DNA from: Comamonadaceae bacterium M7527
GTDB lineage: Bacteria; Pseudomonadota; Gammaproteobacteria; Burkholderiales; Burkholderiaceae_C
NCBI GenBank assembly: GCA_021044545.1
Contig: CP087990.1
Location: 1,736,001 to 1,800,000 of the forward strand
Direction of reading: 5' to 3'
DNA: 64,000 bases
Part shown: piece by piece, positions 26,030-33,918 of the stretch
Layout of the letters: each line of letters opens with the position of its first letter
Numbering within the stretch: position 1 is the first letter of the stretch
Notes under the pieces: model-generated
Told to the model about the DNA's origin: nothing
Database searches by the model: none
The model's input: the letters and a program-made list of their open reading frames with translations, nothing else
Position numbers and translations under genes: made by a program

Positions 26030-27000
26030 GCACTACCCCACCACATAGCAATAGAGGTGTACAACGGCACACCCACCACGATATTGAACGGAAACGTCAG
26101 ACCCAGCGATGCCGTAATAGACAACGCCGCATTGGCTTTGGGCAGCGCCATGCGCATGGCCGTGGGTGCCGCGATGTAGCTGGCGCTGGCTGCCAGCACC
26201 GCAAATATCACCATATCGCCTACACCAAGCCCCAGGGCACGCGCGCCGGCCATGCCCAACAAGGCCAACACCGGTGGCGCACAAACACCAAACGCAATCA
26301 GGCGTATGCCGTAGCGGCGCAGGTCTCCCACACGCGCACCAGCAACCAGGCCCAGCTCTAACAAGAACAAAGCCAGCACACCTTTGAAGGGCGTAATAAA
26401 CAAGGGCGCAATTGGTGCCACGCCGTCTTCGCCCATTACTGCGCCCACCAACAAACCGCCCATCAGCAACAAAATAGACTTGCCAAACAACACGTCGTGC
26501 ATCACACCGCGCAAGCCACTGGCTTTGTCACCAGACTTGGCAGCGCTGTTGGCGCTGGCCTTGTCGTCTTTGACAAACCAGTACGCCAACACGATGCCAG
26601 CCACAATACCAGGCGCCTCCATCACTGCCACCCACAACGCTGCGTGGCTGGAAGTCTCAATACCTTTGGCATTGAGGTAGGCCAGGCCTACAGCAAAAGT
26701 CACCACACTCACAGAGCCATAGTGCGCCGCCATAGACGCCGCATCTATGGCGCGCAAACCCAAGGCGCGCAACACCGGCATCACAAGCACCGGAATGATC
26801 AAGCCCAAGCCCAAACACAAGGCAATTTGCGGCGCAAGCTCCCACAAAGACTGGCGACTAAGCTCAATGCCGCCTTTCAGACCAATGGCCAGCAGCAAAT
26901 AAATAGACAGGGTTTCGTAAAGCGGCTCGGGCAGGCGTAGGTCGCTTTTAACCAGCTTTGCAAACACACCCAACAAGAAAAACCACACCACAACATCCAT
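26026..27000 (-). CDS. sbtA: Sodium-dependent bicarbonate transporter, SbtA family
   Basis: A 324-residue membrane protein with about ten hydrophobic segments. It shows SbtA family features: LLLAIGLKGGIEL near the N-terminus, HYGSVSVVTFAVGL, EAPGIVAGI, a charged central loop (KDDKASANSAAKSGDK) before the second half, and AASASYIAAPTAMRMALP-ANAALSI, which mirrors the first half. It is followed by an sbtB-like gene, the known pairing. The ATG at 27000 has AAAGAGAG upstream. It occupies the place after lptC where lptA-lptB usually lie. Confidence 0.85.
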   Translation of the reverse strand: MDVVVWFFLLGVFAKLVKSDLRLPEPLYETLSIYLLLAIGLKGGIELSRQSLWELAPQIALCLGLGLIIPVLVMPVLRALGLRAIDAASMAAHYGSVSVVTFAVGLAYLNAKGIETSSHAALWVAVMEAPGIVAGIVLAYWFVKDDKASANSAAKSGDKASGLRGVMHDVLFGKSILLLMGGLLVGAVMGEDGVAPIAPLFITPFKGVLALFLLELGLVAGARVGDLRRYGIRLIAFGVCAPPVLALLGMAGARALGLGVGDMVIFAVLAASASYIAAPTAMRMALPKANAALSITASLGLTFPFNIVVGVPLYTSIAMWWGSA

Positions 27001-27107
27001 ACACTGCACTCTCTTTACAAGTTTGTTTTTTAACGAGCCTGACGCGGCCTGCTTGCACAACCACTGAGTAAACGACCAAACAGCGCGTTGGCCAATATGT
27101 GCAGCAC

Positions 27108-27776
27108 TTAGGGCTTGCGCTGCAGCACCGCGCGCACTTGTTCGTCAAATTGCGTGATACCGCTGGCGTTATCCACCACCATGCGTTGCGCTTTGATCTC
27201 ATCGGCATTGCGGCGCACCACCACGGGCAAATCTGTACTCATGCGGTCTAGCGCCGTGTCAATAAACAGCTGCTGCCCCACAATTTGTAGATTGGGTGCG
27301 TTGGGTGAGCGCCGATTCACCACCACATCACCAGTGAGCTCAAACTGCGTTTGCGCCTGATTGACGACCGCATTGTTGGAAGTGCTGTCAGTAACAGTGC
27401 TGTTGTCACCCCAAGCCTTCATGCGGGCCATTTGTATGCGCAACTCGCCAGTGGCCGGCAAATGTTGCGCGGCTTTGCCTGCAACTTGCGAGCTGAGCGC
27501 GCCGCTGGCATCAAAGCTGCGAGCCACAAAGTTAACCAGATAATTGTCGGGCACCTTGGGCGCGACCGGCGCGGTATGCACCTCGTCTGGCACTGGCGTG
27601 AGGCGCAGCAACCAAAACGTCATGGCCGCCAACACGGCCATCAACGCCAGCGGCACATAGGCTATGAGTTGGTCAGCCAGTTTGCGCATGCGCAGCCACC
27701 ACAGCCGCATACCGCGCACGCCTTTATAGCGGTCCCTGGCTGGCGTGATTGCTGGCAGCATGGACTCGCTACTCAC
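27108..27776 (-). CDS. lptC: LPS export protein LptC
   Basis: Membrane-anchored periplasmic part of the LPS bridge between LptBFG and LptA. The 222-residue protein has one N-terminal membrane segment (LIAYVPLALMAVLAAMTFWLL) and then a beta-rich domain with DNYLVNFVARSFDASG, TGELRIQMARMKAWGD, FELTGDVVVNRRS and LFIDTALDRMSTD. It lies between kdsC (start overlaps the kdsC stop) and sbtA. lptA and lptB do not follow it in this window. Confidence 0.88.
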   Translation of the reverse strand: MSSESMLPAITPARDRYKGVRGMRLWWLRMRKLADQLIAYVPLALMAVLAAMTFWLLRLTPVPDEVHTAPVAPKVPDNYLVNFVARSFDASGALSSQVAGKAAQHLPATGELRIQMARMKAWGDNSTVTDSTSNNAVVNQAQTQFELTGDVVVNRRSPNAPNLQIVGQQLFIDTALDRMSTDLPVVVRRNADEIKAQRMVVDNASGITQFDEQVRAVLQRKP

Positions 27777-28333
27777 TGCAAAGCGTCCTGTAGCAATTGG
27801 TCGTATTGGCCTGTTGCATGCAGCAACAAGTCACACAGTTCACGCACAGCGCCGTTGCCAGCGCTGGCATGCGGTGTGAAGTGGGCATGCGCCAACACAT
27901 CAGCCTGCGCCGTTGCCGGCACACACGCCAGGGCCGCGCGCGTGAGCATAGGCAAGTCTGGCCAGTCGTCGCCCATGGCAGCGGCTTGCGCCCAGCTCAG
28001 GCCCAGCTCGGCCAACAATTCATTGGCCGCGGGCAACTTGTCTTCAGTACCAAAGCGTGCATGCACCACGCCCAAGGCGCTTAAACGGTTGCGCAACGCG
28101 GCTGAGTCCCGCCCTGTGACCACCGCCGGCGTAATGCCCGCGCGCTGCAGCAGCTTAAGCCCGTGGCCATCAAGCGTATTAAAGCGCTTCATGGTCTCGC
28201 CCGCGTCGCTAAACCATAAACTGCCGTCGGTCAGCACGCCGTCAACATCAAGGAACACCACTTTGACGGCTGCGGCCTGTGTCAACAAGTCAGCGCGAAA
28301 GCGCGCAATGGATGGGCTGTGAAGCTTGGTCAT
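27773..28333 (-). CDS. kdsC: 3-deoxy-D-manno-octulosonate 8-phosphate phosphatase
   Basis: HAD-superfamily phosphatase making Kdo for the LPS core. The nucleophile motif is FLDVDGVLTDGSLWFSD; motif II/III includes TGRDSAALRNR and the Mg-binding MGDDWPDLPML. Length 186 residues, normal for the family. It lies between kdsD (3-base gap) and lptC. Confidence 0.95.
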   Translation of the reverse strand: MTKLHSPSIARFRADLLTQAAAVKVVFLDVDGVLTDGSLWFSDAGETMKRFNTLDGHGLKLLQRAGITPAVVTGRDSAALRNRLSALGVVHARFGTEDKLPAANELLAELGLSWAQAAAMGDDWPDLPMLTRAALACVPATAQADVLAHAHFTPHASAGNGAVRELCDLLLHATGQYDQLLQDALQ

Positions 28334-28336
28334 TGT

Positions 28337-29338
28337 TTAAATCACCTTGGCGCGCATCAAGTCGTTGGTATTGATGGCACCAATGAGCTCTTGTGCGTCA
28401 TTGACCACCAGCAAACTGGTCACGGCATTGGCCTCCATCAAGTCCGCCGCCTGTGCAGCCAGCTCTTGTGCGTTGATGGTGCGCGGGCTGGGGCGCATGA
28501 TGTCGCCGGCTACAGCCGTGCGCAAATCAACGCCTTGCTCTATGGCGCGGCGCAAGTCACCATCGGTAAAAATACCAATGGCGTGGTTGTCGCCGTCTAC
28601 TATGGCGGTGGCGCCCAGGCCTTTGGCGCTCATCTCGCGCATCAAGTCCATGCCACTGGTGGTGGCCGTCACGCGCGGCACATCGTCGCCGCTGCGCATG
28701 ATGTCGCTGACATGGGTTAGCAACTTGCGCCCCAAGGCACCACCCGGGTGTGAGCGTGCAAAGTCTTGTGGCTTAAAGCCTCTGGCATCCAGCAAGGCCA
28801 TGGCCAAGGCATCGCCCAAGGCCATTTGGGCCGTGGTGCTGGCCGTGGGCGCCAAGTTGTGCGGACAAGCCTCTTTGGCCACACTGCTGTCTAGCACCCA
28901 ATTGGCGTAATTGGCCAGCGACGACTCTGGTCGCCCGGTTAGGGCAATAAGGCCAATACCCATGCGCTTGATAACAGGCAGTACGGCGTTGAGCTCATCG
29001 CTCTCGCCGCTGTTACTAATAGCCAGCACCACATCGGCCTCGGTGATCATGCCTAGGTCGCCGTGGCTGGCCTCACCGGGGTGTACAAAAAAGGCAGGCG
29101 TACCAGTGGAGGCCAAGGTGGCGGCAATTTTGTTGCCCACGTGCCCGCTTTTACCCATACCCATGACCACCACGCGACCGGCACAAGTCAAAACAGCTTG
29201 CACGGCTTGGGCAAAACGCTGGTCTAAGCGCTGGGCCATGGCCTGCACCGCTTGAGCCTCAATGTCTAGCGTGTCACGCGCAACGCGCAGTGCTTGTTCT
29301 GTATTCATAGTCGTGGCGGTGGTAGGTGTCTCTTGCAT
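28337..29338 (-). CDS. kdsD: Arabinose-5-phosphate isomerase
   Basis: Turns ribulose 5-phosphate into arabinose 5-phosphate, the first Kdo precursor. A SIS sugar-isomerase domain (VVMGMGKSGHVGNKIAATL, HPGEASHGDLGM, ISNSGESDEL) comes first, then two CBS domains (SDIMRSGDDVPRV and GDIMRPSPRTIN). The ATG at 29338 gives 333 residues; an in-frame ATG at 29308 (MNTEQALRVARDTL) is an equal candidate. Divergent from the KefC-type gene, a conserved arrangement in betaproteobacteria. Confidence 0.94.
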   Translation of the reverse strand: MQETPTTATTMNTEQALRVARDTLDIEAQAVQAMAQRLDQRFAQAVQAVLTCAGRVVVMGMGKSGHVGNKIAATLASTGTPAFFVHPGEASHGDLGMITEADVVLAISNSGESDELNAVLPVIKRMGIGLIALTGRPESSLANYANWVLDSSVAKEACPHNLAPTASTTAQMALGDALAMALLDARGFKPQDFARSHPGGALGRKLLTHVSDIMRSGDDVPRVTATTSGMDLMREMSAKGLGATAIVDGDNHAIGIFTDGDLRRAIEQGVDLRTAVAGDIMRPSPRTINAQELAAQAADLMEANAVTSLLVVNDAQELIGAINTNDLMRAKVI

Positions 29339-29432
29339 GGCTTAATTATCTGTCATTGGCACTTTATAGCCACGCCACACAAAACGCCCCACCGCCAGCG
29401 TTTAACATGGCACGACACACCACCCTCTCGTT

Positions 29433-31418
29433 ATGAATGCATTAGACATCACCTTGCTATACCTACTCGCCGCCGTCTTGGGTGTGGTGGGTTGTCGCTA
29501 TTTGCGCTTGCCGCCCGTACTGGGCTACTTGATGGTGGGTGTGTTGATCGGGCCCAACGCCTTGGCCCTGGCGCAAGACTCTGCCGGTGTGCGCTACCTG
29601 GCCGAGTTTGGTGTGGTGTTTTTGATGTTTGTCATTGGCCTAGAGTTCAGCCTGCCCAAGCTGCGCACCATGGGCAAACTAGTGTTTGGACTGGGTACCT
29701 CGCAGGTGTTGGCCACCATTGTGGTGGCCACTTTGGGCTCGTTGCTGTTGGCTTGGGCATGGCCAAGCGGCTGGGTCATGAACTGGCAAACGGCGTTGGC
29801 GCTGGGCGGCGTGATGTCTATGAGCAGCACAGCTGTGGTCATCAAACTGACCTCTGAGCGCTTAGAACTAGGCAGCGAGCACGGCAAACGCGTCGTAGGC
29901 ATTTTGTTGTTTCAAGACTTGGCTGTGGTGCCCTTGCTCATCATGATCCCGGCGCTGGGCAGCCGCGGCGACGAGATGGCCATAGCCATTGGGCTGGCGC
30001 TGCTAAAAGCCACTGTACTGATTGCCCTGCTGTTAACCGGTGGCCAAAAAATCATGCACTGGTGGCTAACCTTGGTGGCCAAGCGCAAAAGCGACGAGCT
30101 GTTCATGCTCAACCTATTGCTCATTACTTTGGGCTTGGCTTGGCTCACAGAGCACGCGGGTTTGTCTTTGGCGCTGGGTGCGTTTGTGGCCGGCATGCTG
30201 ATTTCAGAAACCGAATTCAAGCACCAGGTAGAGACCGACATACGCCCCTTTCACGACGTGTTGATGGGCTTGTTTTTCATCACCATAGGCATGATGCTGG
30301 ACTGGCGCATTGTGCTGGAACGCTGGCCTTTGGTGCTCATGCTCATTGTCTTGCCAGTGCTGTTTAAATTTGTGCTGATTGCTGGCCTAACGCGCCTGTG
30401 GGGCGCACCTGTGGGCACGTCTATACGCGTGGGGCTATACCTGGCGCAGGCTGGTGAGTTTGGCTTTGTGTTGCTCACACTGGCCTCGCAAAACAACCTC
30501 ATTGCAGCCGAAATGCTCAACCCTATATTGGCAGCCATGGTGATCTCCATGATGGCCACGCCATTCATCATCATGTACAGCGAGGCGGCCGTCTCGCGCT
30601 TGGCAAGCAGTGACTGGCTGATGCAGTCTGTACAAATGACCGCCATTGCCAAAAAGGCCATCAGTGCCAACCACCACGTGGTCATTTGCGGCTATGGCCG
30701 AAGCGGGCAAAATTTGGCACGCATGCTGGACGCGCAACAAATACCCTACATGGCGCTTGACCTTGACCCCGACCGCGTGCGCCAAGCCGCAGCCGCTGGC
30801 GACTCTGTGGTGTTTGGTGACGCTGCACGCTTGCAAGCACTCATGGCCGCAGGCCTGGCCAGAGCCAGCGCCGTGGTTGTAACCTACAAAGAAACACACG
30901 CTGCGTTGAAGGTGCTGGCCAACACCAAAGCACACGCACCGCAAGTGCCAGTGATTGTGCGCACCGTTGACGACCACGACATTGACCGACTGATTGCAGC
31001 CGGTGCCGCCGAAGTGGTACCGGAGGCGATTGAGGGCAGCTTGATGTTGGCCTCACATGCGCTGGCCTTGGTGGGCGTGCCCATGCGCCGCGTGATTCGC
31101 CAAGTGCAAGACCAGCGCGACAAACGCTACAGTTTGCTGCGCGGCTATTTTCACGGCGCCGATGACGACACCATTGACGAGCTAGACCAAGAGCGCTTGC
31201 AAACCGTTGCCTTACCCATGAACGCCTACGGCGTAGGCAAAACGGTGGCACAACTGGCCTTTGAGGGGCTTAATGTCGCCGTTGTTGGGCTGCGCAGACG
31301 CGGCCAACAATTCAGCGACGACTGGGCGCAAGTGCCACTGCGCGCTGACGATGCGGTGGTACTCAGCGGCACACCCGCCAGCCTGGCCCGCGCTGAAGAC
31401 CGCTTACTACGCGGCTAA
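29433..31418 (+). CDS. Cation:proton antiporter-2 family protein, KefC/KefB-type
   Basis: A 661-residue protein with a 12-13 segment antiporter domain (LPPVLGYLMVGVLIGPNAL, FMLFVIGLEFSL-type helix, MSMSSTAVVIKL, GAFVAGMLISETE). An RCK/TrkA-N nucleotide-binding domain follows (VVICGYGRSGQNLARML, then LDLDPDRV, VFGDAAR), with a TrkA-C-like end (VALPMNAYGVGKTVAQLAF). This is the layout of glutathione-gated K+ efflux systems and of YbaL. The gating ligand cannot be told. Divergent from kdsD. Confidence 0.88.
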   Translation: MNALDITLLYLLAAVLGVVGCRYLRLPPVLGYLMVGVLIGPNALALAQDSAGVRYLAEFGVVFLMFVIGLEFSLPKLRTMGKLVFGLGTSQVLATIVVATLGSLLLAWAWPSGWVMNWQTALALGGVMSMSSTAVVIKLTSERLELGSEHGKRVVGILLFQDLAVVPLLIMIPALGSRGDEMAIAIGLALLKATVLIALLLTGGQKIMHWWLTLVAKRKSDELFMLNLLLITLGLAWLTEHAGLSLALGAFVAGMLISETEFKHQVETDIRPFHDVLMGLFFITIGMMLDWRIVLERWPLVLMLIVLPVLFKFVLIAGLTRLWGAPVGTSIRVGLYLAQAGEFGFVLLTLASQNNLIAAEMLNPILAAMVISMMATPFIIMYSEAAVSRLASSDWLMQSVQMTAIAKKAISANHHVVICGYGRSGQNLARMLDAQQIPYMALDLDPDRVRQAAAAGDSVVFGDAARLQALMAAGLARASAVVVTYKETHAALKVLANTKAHAPQVPVIVRTVDDHDIDRLIAAGAAEVVPEAIEGSLMLASHALALVGVPMRRVIRQVQDQRDKRYSLLRGYFHGADDDTIDELDQERLQTVALPMNAYGVGKTVAQLAFEGLNVAVVGLRRRGQQFSDDWAQVPLRADDAVVLSGTPASLARAEDRLLRG

Positions 31419-31427
31419 ACCATAGCC

Positions 31428-31455
31428 ACTGTGGACACCCAACTGTGGACACCCA
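31428..31455. repeat. Perfect 14-bp tandem duplication
   Basis: ACTGTGGACACCCA at 31428-31441 is repeated exactly at 31442-31455, between the KefC-type stop and the end of the small YadA-motif gene. Confidence 0.95.
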
Positions 31456-31456
31456 A

Positions 31457-31732
31457 TTAAGTTTGGTGTGCCAGTGCTTGTAGCTGGCGTTTGAGTTCGT
31501 ATATCTCATTGGCTTGTCGTTTCATGGCGGTTTTGAGTTGGCCCACGTTGACCGCATCGGTGTTGCGTTTGCCTGCTGCTACGTTTACCAAACGGCGAGT
31601 TGGGTCTACGCTGTCGCCGCTGCCAAACGAGACGGTACCGGCTTCTGTGGCTTTGGCCAGTGCGCCTATGGCTGTGGCCCCTACACCTTCGGCGCTGGCA
31701 TCAAGGCCTAGCGCTGTTTTTATGGTTTTCAT
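31457..31732 (-). CDS. Small orphan protein with a YadA/Hia-type neck motif and coiled coil
   Basis: Only 91 residues. Residues about 34-65 contain VSFGSGDSVDPTRRLVNVAAG followed by KRNTDAVNVGQLK, the head-to-neck junction of trimeric autotransporters. The rest is a charged helix (AMKRQANEIYELKRQLQAL) that could form a trimeric coiled coil. There is no signal peptide and no membrane anchor. The ATG at 31732 has AGGGGTGA upstream, so it looks translated on its own, and a terminator separates it from the adhesin gene upstream. It may be a remnant of a second adhesin gene or an accessory piece; the function is unknown. Confidence 0.65.
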   Translation of the reverse strand: MKTIKTALGLDASAEGVGATAIGALAKATEAGTVSFGSGDSVDPTRRLVNVAAGKRNTDAVNVGQLKTAMKRQANEIYELKRQLQALAHQT

Positions 31733-31750
31733 AAATCACCCCTAAGAATT

Positions 31751-31784
31751 AAAAAGCCCCAAGCGCCTTGTGAGCGTTTGGGGC
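31751..31784 (-). terminator. Rho-independent terminator of the adhesin gene
   Basis: On the minus strand GCCCCAA and TTGGGGC pair around a loop with an inner CGC/GCG, followed by TTTTT (plus-strand A run 31751-31755). It lies 24 bases after the adhesin stop. Confidence 0.85.
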
Positions 31785-31807
31785 AGTGCTGTTGCAGCGC
31801 TAAGTGG

Positions 31808-33671
31808 TTACATAGCGCCCTTGGCTTCTAGTGCTTCTAAGCGCTCCATCACGCTGGCCAATGCGGCCTTGGCTTGTGCTGCTTCATCCTTGGCTTGTGC
31901 AGCTTCAGCTTTGGTTTGCATGGCTTCTTCCTTGGCTTGCATGGCCTCGGTTTGGCTGCTAGCGCTGTAACGGCTGCCGCCCCAGCTGTAGCTAAAGCCT
32001 GCGCCCACGGTTGGCTTGCCTTTGTTGCCTGTGGCGGCTGACACCTTGAAGGTGGTGTTGGCACTTAGGCGGTGCTGGAAGCCAATGGCCACAGCACTCT
32101 TACCGTTGTAGCCACCAATGCCTGCGCTAAAGCCGCTGCTGGCCCCATTGGGTAGGGCGGGCAAGCTGGCCATGGCGGCCACGTTGGCAATGCCTTGGGT
32201 GTTGCCGTCTATGCGCTGGCTGTTGGTGTCAATGCGGCGGCCCAATGCGGCGTCGGCGTTGGTGCGTGCCACGTTTGCAGCGTCTAGCTGGCCTTTGTTG
32301 ACTGCGTCGTTGGCATTAACACCTGCAGCCACACCACCTAAGCGTACGTTGGTGACGTATTTGTAAGTGCCACCTTCGTCAACAATGCCGGTTGCCCCAA
32401 TTGGTGCGTCGTCGGGCAGGGTGCCGTCGGCGGTAAAGGCGGTAAAAGCGGCTGCGTCGGCGGTGTATTCAACGCTGTAGTCGCCACCCAAACCGTACAT
32501 GGTGGTTTGGAACAACACGCCACTGTTGCCTGTGCCGGGGGCCACGCCTATGTCTTGGTCGCGCAAGGTTTGGATGGTGGTAGCCGTACCGCCACGGATG
32601 CGGGTGTAGCTGCCGCCTGCGGCGTCGTTGTCGGCGTCAAATACCACTTCGCCGTCGCCACGGGTAATAGCGACTTCTGAGTTGGATATGGTGATTTCGG
32701 CTTGGTCGCCTGCTGGGTCATTTGCACCCGTTGCGTGCAGTGATACCACGGCTTCCAATGCTTCACTATCCCCTACTTTTACGCTTGGCCTAGTCCGTCC
32801 ATCGGCACGTGTTGCTTTGCGAACGCCTAGGTGTTCGTTGATGGCGTGAATGTCGGCCTTGTTGGTAGCGACGTTTTTCACTAGGCCTGTTGCGGGGTTG
32901 TCACCCTGTGCGGCCTTGCCGACTGTGGTCTGTAGGGCTGTGATGTCACCGGTTACGCTGGTGGTCTTGCCGGTGCGGTCACCTATAACTTCATTGGCCA
33001 ATTTCTTGGTGTAGACCTCTACGCTGGTAGTGCCGTCGGTAATGGTAGCTATGTTTCCGTCTGCGTCGGTGGTGACCTTGCGTTTGGCGATAGCGTCTGC
33101 GTTGGCGTTTAGTAGCGCGTCGGTTTTGTCTTTGGAATAAACAATTACCTTGTTGTCGCTGTTTGTTTCTTCGGCAATGGTTGCTGTGCCGTCGGCTGTG
33201 TTGACCACAATGCCTGCGCCTTTGTCACCTTGTGGGCCAGCGGGGCCAGTGTCACCTTGCGGGCCTTGGGGGCCAGCGGGCCTTGTTCACCTTGTGGGCC
33301 TGCGGGGCCTGTGTCACCGTCTTGGCCGTCTTGGCCTGCGGGGCCTTGTTCACCTTGTGGGCCTGCGGGGCCTGTGTCACCGTCTTGGCCGTCTTGGCCA
33401 GCGAGGCCTTGTTCACCTTGCGGGCCTTGGGGGCCAGCGGGGCCTGTTGTGTTTGCTACAAGCCCGTCAACTTCATTCTTGCTGTAGATATCAGTGGGGA
33501 TTGTGGCGCGAAGAGCGGGATAGCTGTAGTCTTGAAATGTGATGTCCGTTGCCGTTTGCGTTACTGACGATTCCGCCCAAGCCCCACCGCTCACCAAAAT
33601 CATCGCCGCTAGGGCGATGCAGGTTTTAACAGGATAGTACTGTGTGTGTGTGTGTGCAAATTCCGTGCCAT
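31808..33671 (-). CDS. Trimeric autotransporter adhesin with collagen-like region, frame broken at two places
   Basis: Surface adhesin. The likely start is the ATG at 33671 with AGGGAG six bases upstream. It is followed by (CA)8 and then a hydrophobic stretch (KTCIALAAMILVSGGAWA) in another frame: one fewer CA unit would fuse them into one signal peptide. Then come a short N-terminal part, about 18 collagen-like Gly-X-Y triplets, a passenger of about 300 residues with GDGEVVFDADND and a head-neck motif (VRLGGVAAGVNANDAVNKGQLDAA), a coiled-coil stalk and a YadA anchor (GFSAGIGGYNGKSAVAIGFQ to FSYSWGG). A heptad-repeat tail of about 55 residues follows the anchor. A second break at 33278-33280 (one G missing) splits the collagen part. 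Repaired length is about 620 residues. Confidence 0.85.
33281..33406. repeat. Two tandem 63-bp units encoding collagen-like triplets
   Basis: The unit beginning CCTTGTTCACCTTG recurs at 33281 and 33344, and its first bases again at 33407, a period of exactly 63 bases (21 residues, seven Gly-X-Y triplets, e.g. GQDGQDGDTGPAGPQGEQG). Copy number can change by recombination or slippage without breaking the frame. Confidence 0.88.
33641..33656. repeat. (TG)8 dinucleotide tract in the adhesin's 5' coding region
   Basis: Eight TG units (CA on the coding strand) lie 15-30 bases after the adhesin's likely ATG. The distance from that ATG to the in-frame ATG of the signal-peptide core (33603) is 68 bases, one dinucleotide more than a multiple of three; seven or ten units would put them in frame. 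Confidence 0.9.
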
Positions 33672-33851
33672 GGTTACTCCCTAGGTGTTACTTTTAAACA
33701 GCCGTTTGGCTGCGAGCGACACTTTAGAACTATTTTATGGGGCGGTCAATAGTGCTGAGAGGCGCGGGTGCCCGAATGAGTTGTTAAAGCGGCTTGGGAG
33801 GTGACTAGGTGCGGCTGTTAGTTACGGTGGTTTGGTGCGGTGGTTGCGCAC

Positions 33852-33876
33852 AAAAAAGCCAGCGTCATGCTGGCTT
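33852..33876 (-). terminator. Rho-independent terminator after mnmE
   Basis: On the minus strand AAGCCAGC pairs with GCTGGCTT around ATGAC, followed by TTTT. It lies about 40 bases after the mnmE stop. Confidence 0.85.
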
Positions 33877-33918
33877 AACAGGTGGTGCTCACAGGCGCAG
33901 CCTGTGCTGACGCCCGCA

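Noticed and set aside
33281..33406. CRISPR-like repeat array
   Set aside because: Two 63-bp units lie inside a coding region with no spacers; they encode collagen-like triplets.
33150..33567. Plus-strand Gly/Leu-rich frames opposite the collagen-like region
   Set aside because: They mirror the repetitive Gly-X-Y coding on the minus strand and carry no independent feature.
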